64,000 nucleotides of DNA from Arabidopsis thaliana (taxonomy: Eukaryota; Streptophyta; Magnoliopsida; Brassicales; Brassicaceae): positions 17,273,443-17,337,442 of the forward strand of contig NC_003071.7 in NCBI RefSeq assembly GCF_000001735.4, read 5' to 3'. Position 1 is the stretch's first letter. Each line of letters opens with the position of its first letter. A program made the translations under genes and the position numbers. The notes under the pieces are model-generated. The model did no database searches. It was not told the DNA's origin and worked only from the letters and a program-made list of their open reading frames with translations. Shown here piece after piece: positions 20,308-30,876 of this stretch.

Positions 20308-21010
20308 CTTCTTCCTCAAATCTGTTCGCCAATTCTTCAATGAACCCTATATGGCTATATATATGTTTTTTTTTGTCCCACCGCTTGTGTATATTGAAAG
20401 AGCTTATAATAAAAACGTGTTTATTTGGGGCTGCGTTTATAAGAAGAGTTTATTTAGAAAAGCGCTTATTTGGGCTGCGTTTTAAGGCCTCTTTAGAACC
20501 CTCTAAACCCGGTTTCGACCTTGACGGGCCCATGGTTTCTTTGATTATGAAACAAAAAATAGTCTTTCCTTACCTAATTAACAAAATAGATTCTTTTATT
20601 ATAAACTTTAACCAAAATAAATTCTTTGATTATAAAATTTCTATAATGTTGTGACTCTCTAGCTAAAATCTACTCAAGACTTTAGCCAAAAAAGCTTGGA
20701 ATGGTGGTTTGAATAAATCAGAGAAAGCAGCAACCATGTCAGATAAGGTCAATCGGAAGTCACTCGACTCTGGCAGACCGACCTGGTCTCCGGCATGCTC
20801 TTCCGCTGATAAGAATTATGGAATCTTCTTAGATTTCTTGAAACGAGAAGAAGTCTACATTGCAAGGAAGTGTCAGCATCCTTGTCATTATCCAATGAAC
20901 ATCTCCGGGGCTCATCTAACCCAAAGACTGATTCCTTGTCGGTGTGGCAAACAAGCTAAGAAATTGAGTTATATTGTATATGTAACGTTTTCCACATAAT
21001 CTTCGTATAC
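20308..21010. other. Intergenic with the outer inverted-repeat arm
   Basis: This holds the upstream region of the fused K-box gene, AT-rich with a duplicated GCTTATTTGGG word near 20420-20475, and the inverted copy of the left array's last exon at 20719-20963. That copy still has an open frame on the minus strand but no visible partner exons. Confidence 0.6.
20719..20963 (-). pseudogene. Isolated copy of the K-box gene's last exon (right arm of inverted repeat)
   Basis: The reverse complement matches 417-623 at about 96% and keeps its reading frame through to the same TGA (it contains KSMPETRSVCQSRV, with SLDNDKDAD in place of SSDNDKDAD). Upstream exons are absent: beyond 20963 the sequence is unrelated and runs into a truncated F-box gene. 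It is either a stranded exon or, less likely, an alternative exon of a neighbouring transcript. Confidence 0.75.
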
Positions 21011-21286
21011 TTAGCACTTGTTGTTCCGTGGCTCTTTCAATTCAGGATCTTGGAATATCATCTTTAGCCTGCGACCTTGGTAAGTACAAGTGCGCGGTGG
21101 TGTATACCGTGGCCAACAAGCGGACAGTAGAAACATGCTCGGGGCATGAGTTGTGTGCATTCTGATGAATCTCTCATCTTGGAACAACGAACGCCAGCTT
21201 TTGCAGACACATCTAAACCGTAGCAAGTATTTAACCGGAACCTTTGCAAGTATCTCAATGACCAAGTCAAAAGCAAGTTCTGCCAT
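21011..21286 (-). CDS. Truncated F-box protein
   Basis: A single-exon frame of 91 residues. Residues 3-45 are a clear F-box (FDLVIEILAKVPVKYLLRFR, then CVCKSWRSLF, then ERFIRMH), the motif that binds SKP1 in SCF ubiquitin ligases. Members of this Arabidopsis subfamily normally run 350-400 residues with a C-terminal substrate-binding F-box-associated domain. Here the frame stops after about 45 further residues, some 50 bases before the inverted-repeat arm at 20963. The truncation probably reflects that rearrangement. It may be expressed as a short F-box-only protein or be a pseudogene. From memory this is about AT2G41473. Confidence 0.6.
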   Translation of the reverse strand: MAELAFDLVIEILAKVPVKYLLRFRCVCKSWRSLFQDERFIRMHTTHAPSMFLLSACWPRYTPPRTCTYQGRRLKMIFQDPELKEPRNNKC

Positions 21287-21816
21287 CCTTGGGATCTAAA
21301 CAATAAAACAAACTACAATAGAGATATATAGACAAAACTGAAACGAAAACCTTCAAAAGTAGAGATCCTCCTAACATGCACCAATTGAGAGTTCGTTTGG
21401 TTGAGATCTATGTATAAACTTATGATAAGGATGAGAATAAACGGTTGTATAGGGTTTAGGGTTTAACTTGTATAACAAGGGACGTATTTTAGTCACAAAT
21501 CATTACTTTCCCCAATTTATATGGTATCAAAGCCACCAAGACCCTAACTTATTCGTCTTTCTTGATCAATTTGGAGTAAATTGCAATACTACTTGATTTT
21601 GCATGCTATTATTTTCTATCAAAACGAAGAAAAAGAAAAAGGCTAGGCCACTTCGCAAGTAGCCACTTGCAATAGATCAAATCAACATACAAGTTTTTTT
21701 TTTCTCTCAAAAATACACTCATGATCAACACACTTGTACTTCTTCTCCAAGTTATGCCATACAAATAGCAATTCACCGATAATCACAAGTCCTTGTTTTT
21801 AATTATTATATCAATC
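21287..21816. other. Intergenic, AT-rich
   Basis: This lies between the 5' end of the F-box gene and the 3' end of the ATS3-like gene, both on the minus strand. It would contain the F-box promoter and the ATS3-like 3' UTR. I see no further exon, RNA gene or repeat. Confidence 0.5.
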
Positions 21817-22887
21817 TTACATAGCTGCAACGGAAGAGGTAGTACTAATGGGTTGAGAAGACTTGGTATTGCCAATGCCATTGCAGACATTAAAGCCGTA
21901 CCAAACAGAGTTAGGCAAGAAAAGGTTGTAGTAGAAAGTGACTGATCTGATGGATGAGCCGTAGATCTTAACATTCTCTGGTTTCCAGCCGTCGGATCCT
22001 TGCCTGAGGAGGTAGAGATAACAAACGTCGCGCATACACGGTCCCGATATCTTGTATGTGTCTGATGAACACTTTTCGAACGTCCTCGACGATGGATCGT
22101 CTAGTCTCTTCACATACACCTGAACAAAACAAAACAATTTTTTTTAAGCCAAAAATATTCATTCCTTTTCCCTAATTTAGACAAATAAACAAGATAATTT
22201 AACATTTTATAACCTCTTGAATATGCAGCATCGTTACTGCTAAAACGCAAGCTACTACTATACTTTGTTTTATGGGATGAACTTAAAATTGTTCAAAATA
22301 ATAAACAAATCCAAGTTTCTTGGCTTGGTCAAACACTCAAACCTAAGCCCGAGTTTCTTGGATCTCAAGATCCAGAAGCTATTCAAGTTTCTTGGCAAAC
22401 CAAAAATCTACTTGGATAATCTGAACCGGGTTGTTGTAAACTAAGATTCCAGAAAATTTGTGGAAAATCATATTCGATTGATTACGGATTTATTTAGCAG
22501 TGAAGGAAGCTATCCGAATTATGGATATTTTGTAGATCAAAACCAAGAATTGACTTTAAAGAAGGAAAAAACTAACCTCGTTGCCGTAGACATCACCAAA
22601 CGATATACTGATCTTATCTCTAGTGTAAGACACAGAGGAACAGCTTGTCTTAATGATCACCGTGTAAGAACACGCAGCCGCATTCTGAATTGAAAATAAA
22701 TAAAATCAATCAATCTGAATTGAAAATAAATGCAATGAATCGAGAATATGGTATTTACCTCTAGCTTTGGTTTAGGAATAAATGAATCAATCGGAAGAGG
22801 TTTTGTGGTGATGAAGGATCTTGCAGAAGAAAATAATGTGAAAGAGCATAATGCAAAAAGAAACAAAGGAATCGCTAATCTGAGCAT
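21817..22887 (-). CDS. ATS3-like secreted protein with PLAT/LH2 domain
   Basis: Three exons join in phase to 179 residues, in transcription order: 22887-22759, 22684-22577, 22119-21817. Residues 1-23 are a signal peptide (MLRLAIPLFLFALCSFTLFS). From about 44 a single beta-sandwich domain follows with conserved cysteines: CSYTVIIKTSCSS, ISFGDVYGNEVYVKRLDD, and ending PNSVWYGFNVC. This matches embryo-specific protein 3 (ATS3) and related stress PLAT proteins of plants, which are secreted or apoplastic/ER-located. The tail is Ser/Thr-rich and ends VAAM. Ligand unknown. From memory this is AT2G41475. Confidence 0.85.
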
Positions 22888-23543
22888 TTTGTTTTGAGTT
22901 GAAAAAGTCGATGAACAAAATGGTCAGATCTTAGTGGTTTTTGGAGATTTGGATCAAACCAAACAATTACTCTAAGAGACCGACACGAGGATCACGCGTA
23001 TTTTAATAAATGAGAGAAGTTGATATTCTTTGTTAGTTTGTCAGAATCTAATTGGTTTTCTTTTGCCAACCACGATTTTTTTGTCCTATATATGCATAGT
23101 TTTGCTAAATCACTATAAAATGGAAAACAATCATTGATAGAAAGGTAATTTAATAAAAAGAGTATTATTGGTAAAAATGGAAACTATTATTAATTTTTTA
23201 TTCATTATTAATTAGTAAAAATGGTAATTTAACAGAAAATTCATTATTAATTTGTTTTTGACTATGTTATTTTGTTGATAAGAAAAAAAAAGGAACTAAT
23301 TTGATTGTCCATTTGTTGACTATGAATACTAACCTTTGTAAATTATTCTGAAGGAAAAAAAATGTGTATATAAAGATTAGCATATACTGTTTTACCATCC
23401 AAAACAAACTCACTATTTTTTCTAGAGAAATAAAAAACTGAAAAATAAATATTGAAAGACGACAATTACGTAACATGCATTCAGTGATTAGAAATCTGAA
23501 ACATAGAGAAACCGAATACATATACTATATGTCTTTATTCAAA
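22888..23543. other. Intergenic, promoter of the ATS3-like gene and peroxidase 3' region
   Basis: Very AT-rich, with short repeated words (ATTATTAATTT, AAAATGG) between 23140 and 23260. No convincing exon or RNA gene is visible. The part next to 22888 is the likely ATS3-like promoter and the part next to 23543 the peroxidase 3' UTR. Confidence 0.5.
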
Positions 23544-25248
<1,705 letters not shown>

Positions 25249-25980
25249 TTTTCTAACTCTTATTTGTGCTGTGTGATTAATCAACATGCAATGATGTTCA
25301 AGAACCAACTTATATTTATACTCACACACATACATATGCCTTTGTCTCAATGGAACCGTGTGGGGACACATAGTGCCTTCACTTTCCTTTTGTTTACAGA
25401 AGTTGTTTTTAAAAAATTGATTTATATTGCTATATACACTTGGTTGCCACTATGATGAATTAATGGGTTTTGATGTATAATAGTTTTATTATAAATTTAT
25501 TTGGAAAATAAACATGCGTTATTTACGAGTTTCGTGCTAACGTCCTTTCAAAATCTGTTTCAACCTTAATTACAAGAAAAAAAAAACAGTTTTAAACAAC
25601 AACAACAACAACTTCAAATATATATATACATCCTCCCAAAATATTAATGATTCGTTTGCTTTACTTAAAGCTTCTTTGCTATATCCTCAAAGTTTAGCAA
25701 TCCATGAAATAAACAAACGTGTTCACAACGTAATTCAGATATAAGCCGTCACTATTTTTCCCCGTTCACATCAGCCTCACTTGTAGTTTTGTCTCAATCG
25801 AAATCATTGTTTTTATATTTACTACAAAAAAGAATCTAATAATTGAGATCGAATATAGAAGAAAAATGAAATACTCGTTGTTACATTTGAAATTCGTAAC
25901 GTATAGTGTCTCTGTCTGTATGGATGCGTGACATGTAACGTTGTTACAATATATCTTGGTTATCTATATTTTATTTCTTA

Positions 25981-26992
25981 CTAGATAAAGCCCGCCTAAA
26001 TAAGCGGGTATAAGATGTAAATGTAATTTTTATCGATAATATTTAAATTTTGAATAGTAAAATAATAATCGATACATTGTTCTTGATATATAATTTTGAA
26101 TAGTAAAATAGTAGTCTTATGCATTTTATTTTGTTATACCCATTCAATCTTATTGATGATATTTGAAGTCTAAATAGTAACCTACACACTTTTTCTTTAT
26201 TGTAATTTAGTATTTAGAAGAAAAAATAAAATTTTATCTTATACATTCAATTTTGTAATACAATTTAACTATCTATTTCATAAAAAACTCGATTTTAATT
26301 TTACACACTTCATCTTACTTGATAATGATTTCATGTCAAAATAATATATATATATAAGATCAAATCTATATCTTAGTTAATATTAAAAATTATTAACAAT
26401 TAACAAAACATAATTCATAATAATAAAACATTTGTTAATACCATATATATTAAAAATTTGACCAATAACATATATATATATTTTTTTTGTTAATTTTCCT
26501 TTTGGTTAAGAAAAATAAAATGTAATATTTTTTAGATATAGAAATATGAATTAGTATATGTTAATAATGATTTCTTTTTTTAGTTTTCTATTTCTTTAAG
26601 AAAAAAAAAGTTAATTATTTTCTTACACATGGCAACATCTGATCGATAGACTTGACACGTGGCATAATCTTATGAGTTAGTAACTTTGAAAACCATACTT
26701 TATATAATAAGATTTTTTTTTGTTAATTTTTCTTTTGGTTAAGAAAAATAAAATGTAATATTTTTTAGATATAGAAATATGAATTAGTATATGTTAATAA
26801 TGATTTATTTTTTAGTTTTCTATTTCTTTAAGAAGAAAAAAGTTAATTAATTTATTTTTTAGTATTTCTATTTCTTTAAGAAGAAAATGGTTAATTATTT
26901 TCTTACACATGGCAACATCTGATCGATAGACTTGACACGTGGCATAATCTTATGAGTTAATAACTTTGAAAACCATATTTTATATAATAAGA
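25981..26992 (-). mobile_element. Non-autonomous Helitron with two 5' ends
   Basis: On the minus strand the 3' end reads CCCGCTTATTTAGGCGGG (a 5-bp stem with an 8-base loop) followed six bases later by CTAG and a host T, the standard Helitron 3' terminus. Two 5' ends beginning TCTTATTATATAA lie at 26712 and 26992. Each is bounded by a host-side T, and the 3' end by an A (25980), matching A^T insertion. The two 5' segments (about 26425-26712 and about 26713-26992) are long direct repeats of each other, sharing ACATGGCAACATCTGATCG and GACTTGACACGTGGC. No Rep/helicase coding is present, so it depends on another element. Confidence 0.8.
26490..26992. repeat. Tandem duplication of the Helitron 5' segment
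   Basis: About 225 bases ending at 26712 recur in about 275 bases ending at 26992, in direct orientation. The order of words is the same: TTCCTTTTGGTTAAG-like start, GATATAGAAATATGAATTAG, TTAAGAAG, ACATGGCAACATCTGATCG, TTATATAATAAGA. The second copy has an extra internal repeat of a TTCTATTTCTTTAAGAAG word. This explains the two Helitron 5' ends. Confidence 0.8.
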
Positions 26993-27406
26993 TGTTGATT
27001 TATTCTTACTTTTTTTGCTATATCTTTCCTTATATTTCATACTTAATATTTTTTTTTTGTTTCTAAGATACATACATTAACTCTCATATTTATTGTCTTA
27101 ACTAAATTTTACTTTTATTTGTACACGTGGCTTCCCCCCACAATATTTTTGACCCAAATCCAAAAAAAAAAAAACACTATCAATAATATTTCCTCTTACC
27201 ATTTATGTCTTACACACAAGTGTCAAAATATAGTAGAAGACATAGAAAATGTTTAGATTATGATTAAATATCACAAAACTTTTGTGACATAAATCATGAT
27301 CCATATGCATCCAAGTTCTAATAATAGGTCGATTCGATCTTGTAAAAAAAAAAAGTAATTAATAGTAAAAGATTTTGTATTGAATTTTGAGATATTTTTC
27401 TCTCAC

Positions 27407-27414
27407 TATAAAAA
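27407..27414 (+). promoter_or_regulatory. TATA box of the small MGNWCSC gene
   Basis: TATAAAAA sits about 30 bases before an exon-like stretch that runs to a donor (AAG|GTACAT) at 27467. It lies about 225 bases before the ATG at 27633. Position and context fit a plant core promoter. Confidence 0.5.
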
Positions 27415-27632
27415 GATGAATTGTGTAGCTAGAGATCATAACAAACTCTGAGGAGATTCAAGCTAAGGTACATTTACAAAAACTTATTTTAAATTACAAT
27501 GGGTTGTTGCATTTTCGAAACTGATCCTACAGACCAATAAGTACTATTCAGTTAATTTGAAAACACTTACAAAAAAAACTAAGATATAATTTAGCAACTT
27601 TAACATTTTTTATTATGTTTGTAGGGACATTA

Positions 27633-27788
27633 ATGGGAAACTGGTGTAGTTGTGTAACAAAAGATGAAAATAGTGATAATTCTAGTAGCTCTCAAACTTC
27701 TACGGATAAAGAAAGTAGTGTGCAAGTTTCTTCTGTGAGCACTACGTCTTCTTCAGAGATTTCATCTGAATGTTCTTCTTCAAAATGA
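27633..27788 (+). CDS. Small Ser-rich peptide with a predicted acylated N-terminus
   Basis: A 51-codon frame starts MGNWCSCVTKDENS and is then dominated by Ser and Thr (21 Ser of 51), ending ECSSSK. Gly2, with Ser or small residues following and Cys5 and Cys7, resembles an N-myristoylation/palmitoylation signal, so a membrane-tethered peptide is plausible. An acceptor (TTTGTAG|GG) lies just upstream at 27624 and pairs with the donor at 27467, suggesting a spliced leader behind the TATA box at 27407. Within that intron, 27499-27540 holds a 13-codon frame that also starts MGCC. After the TGA, the +1 frame stays open to 27867 and is again Ser-rich (HGSSSSSYQ). A frameshifted or alternative C-terminus is therefore possible. 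I do not recognise the family. Confidence 0.4.
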   Translation: MGNWCSCVTKDENSDNSSSSQTSTDKESSVQVSSVSTTSSSEISSECSSSK

Positions 27789-28319
27789 TCATCTCAAAGC
27801 TCCCAATGATGGAAGCGTAACTAGTGAGCAAATGTCGCATGGATCATCTTCTTCATCTTATCAATAAAAAAATCTTCAAAATAAATAATTTTCTATGTCA
27901 ATTTTTATATTAAAAGAAACTTTGTTAAAAATTATGACTATTAATTAATAACTATATTATTACATAATCTTTTAAATATAAGTTTTAGTTTTAATTTTTA
28001 ATAGTTGCTTTATGTCATGCTGATGTGTTGCTACAACAAAATTCTTAGCAAAATTTATGCATTTTTTTCTTAAAAAAAGAGAGTTCTATAAGTATAATCC
28101 AAGATATATTCTTGTACTTAATACGAATAATTAAAGTTATGATTAATCCATAAAGTTCTATTTCGATGACACGGTGTCGTATTTGAAGCGACGTGGCAAA
28201 TCCTTATTGGTCTATATGACGCAGAACGGGAATTGCTCTGAAGAATCCTTTCTCAGGCGAACGGAGTTTGGAGTCAAAATCCAGAGCGCGGGGAAACGAA
28301 ACGAGCCAACAAATCCGCC
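27789..28319. other. 3' region of the small gene and GPT promoter
   Basis: 27865-27890 has an AATAAA-type signal cluster (CAATAAAAAAATC, AAATAAATAA) suited to polyadenylation of the small gene. 28140-28319 is GC-richer and holds the likely GPT promoter and leader, including GACACGGTGTC near 28169, an inverted-repeat word. No other exon is seen. Confidence 0.5.
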
Positions 28320-30588
28320 ATGGCAGCTCGTAAGAGAGCTTCATCGATCTCAATTCCCAACAAACCGGACCCGTCGGAACCCAACTCAGCGCCATCGGAG
28401 CAGAAGATGACCCGAAAGACGGTTTCTGCTTCCGGTGAGGAATTTCGTCTCGCGCCGCCGAAATTAGGAGTGATCTTCGTGATCTCTACTCTTCTCTGTT
28501 CGCTCTATCTATACCTTCTCTGTTTTCACTACAAGGTTGATAATGAGCTCAAGCGATCGATTCTAATTAACGCGGGGCTTAGCTTGGTTGGGTTTTTCGT
28601 CACTCTCAAAATGATTCCTGTTACTGCCAGATACGTTCTGAGACGTAACATGTTTGGTTTTGATATCAACAAAAGAGGCACGCCTCAAGGAGATATTAAA
28701 GTGTGAGTTTTTATCAATCTCTGATTTTCCAAAGATTAAGATTAGTTTGATTAAAATTTCTTCATCCTCTTTGTTTTCAGGCCAGAGTCATTGGGTATTG
28801 TTGTTGGTATTGTCTTTTTGATCGTGGCGATAATATTTCAGTATTTTAACTTCACTGAAGATTCTAATGTAAGTGTGCATTAACGTCTTGTTTTATTAAT
28901 CTCTGTGGTTATTCTCATTATCAATGTTTGTGAGTCTGGCTGATGATTCTGTGCAGTGGCTTGTGGAGTATAATGCAGCACTAGCATCTATTTGCTTCAT
29001 GATTTTGCTTGGATTTGTAGATGATGTCCTTGATGTGCCTTGGAGAGTGTAAGTCCTAATTCCTACATATTTTTTTGATGAAATTCACGCTTATCGTTTT
29101 TGATTCACATGTTTACTGTTGTCAATTTAAACAACAGAAAGCTTGTCCTGCCATCTTTTGCTACCCTTCCACTTTTGATGGCTTATGCTGGTCATACAAC
29201 TATTGTTATACCAAAACCTCTTGTTGCTTATATTGGCTTGGAAGTGCTTAATCTAGGTAATGGTTCTTGTACATGATACCACCTATTTGTACACATTGAC
29301 TTGTATTTTTCTTTTGAGGAGGTAAATGATTATGATTAGCTCAATAGATGTTTTAACGTGGCAGGAAGGATATATAAGTTATATATGGGGCTACTTGCTG
29401 TCTTTTGTACAAACTCTATTAACATCCACGCTGGTCTGAATGGCCTTGAAATCGGTCAAACAGTTGTTATTGCCGCTGCTGTAAGTCTTATGGTCATACA
29501 TAATGTCTCTGAATTTTTCTCATTTTGTTTCTTTTGGGTTGAGATATGATGCATCCCAGTTACCTGTAGATCCTGATACACAACGTTATGCAAATCGGAG
29601 CATCTGTTGATCCCGAGTATCACCAAGCTCATGCCTTCTCGATATTTCTTACTCAACCGCTGATGGCCACATCCTTGGCAATGCTTGCTTACAATTGGTA
29701 AAATCCCTAGCAGGCTTTCTCTTTAAAACTTTTTTTTTTTGAGTGGAAGTAATGATATTTCTGACCAGTTCTCGCAATCTTCTGCTGTTAGGTATCCTTC
29801 TTCAGTTTTTGTTGGAGACACTTACACAGTCTTCGCCGGAATGACTATGGCAGTTGTTGGTATTCTGGGTCACTTCAGGTATACTTCCAAACCCACTTAT
29901 CTTCTCTGAGGCACAGGCACTTCACTAATACATGGAAACTACCAACTCTTAGATTGATCATTTGCATCATATATCCAGCTACTGTATGACCATGCAACTG
30001 ATTCCCATGCCATCTTTCTGTATTGAAATTTTGCTTCTGCAGTGAAACCCTCCTCATCTTCTTTCTTCCTCAAGTTCTGAACTTTCTATTATCGCTTCCT
30101 CAGGTTCATATCACCTTTTCACTCTTCTATGGCATACGTATAATCTTGTCAACTCATGTTTCAAAAATTTAACATACTATATATGATAACTCTTCAGCTT
30201 GCTGGGATTGTGAAATGTCCGCGCCATCGTCTCCCAAGGTAACCCCCTTTGTTTTCTTACCCTTTGTAGACTGATTAAAGAACAGACGCATCACTCATCT
30301 TGTCTTTTGAAAATATCCAGGTATGATCCTGCTACCGGATTACTGACCGGCACAAAAGATGGGACACTCGTCAATGTTTACTTGAGGTTGTTTGGTCCTA
30401 AATCAGAAAAGTCTCTTTGCATCCATCTTCTCGTTTTCCAGGTAGGTCTCAGATATATGTATATCGCCATTCGTATATAATGAAGTAGTCGCTTTAGTGT
30501 TGTCATACTCTGCTTGTTTTTGCTACAGGCTCTAGCCTGCGCCTTCTGCTTCATACTTCGACACTTTCTTGCTGGTTGGTATAAATAG
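28320..30588 (+). CDS. GPT: UDP-GlcNAc:dolichol-phosphate GlcNAc-1-phosphate transferase
   Basis: Eleven exons join in phase to 431 residues: 28320-28702, 28781-28868, 28957-29048, 29138-29256, 29365-29480, 29570-29697, 29792-29878, 30043-30103, 30198-30238, 30321-30441, 30529-30588. The protein has about ten hydrophobic segments. The magnesium-binding motif is [12 protein letters not shown] after the third membrane segment. The dolichol-phosphate/UDP-GlcNAc loops include [15 protein letters not shown] and [13 protein letters not shown], and [13 protein letters not shown] carries the nucleophile region. [12 protein letters not shown] lies in the late cytosolic loop. It makes GlcNAc-PP-dolichol on the ER membrane, the first step of N-glycan assembly, and is the target of tunicamycin. 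From memory this is AT2G41490. Confidence 0.95.
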
Positions 30589-30876
30589 TCTGCAATCAGA
30601 GAAGTCACAAATACAGAACATTACTTTAGTACCTTGTACAATCGTATATATCAACAATTTTTGTTAACGTGTTGAAGTATTCTCAAGTAAACAAAGTTCA
30701 TTCATTTGCTTTTTGTTGAACGAAATGGCAAAATTTTCAAGACAATGTATCAGCATCCTGAGTTTCTATAATTCCCGACAAGAGATCAAATACAATTTAA
30801 TGAGTTTCTCTAACAAGCTAATCTCGAAATCCCTAGATCCCAAGTTTTTTTTCTTGCACAAACATGAAAAATGAAA

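Larger units (their letters stand above)
25249..27406. other. Gene-poor, AT-rich interval with a Helitron
   Basis: This begins with the peroxidase promoter. 25500-25980 shows no recognisable feature. 25981-26992 is a Helitron. 26993-27406 is AT-rich with a CACGTGGC word at 27124 (an ABRE/G-box-like site) and leads into the small gene at 27407-27870. Confidence 0.55.

Noticed and set aside
25249..25371. Upstream in-frame Met codons for the peroxidase
   Set aside because: They would place 41 non-hydrophobic residues before the signal segment. The family starts directly before the hydrophobic stretch, at 25248.
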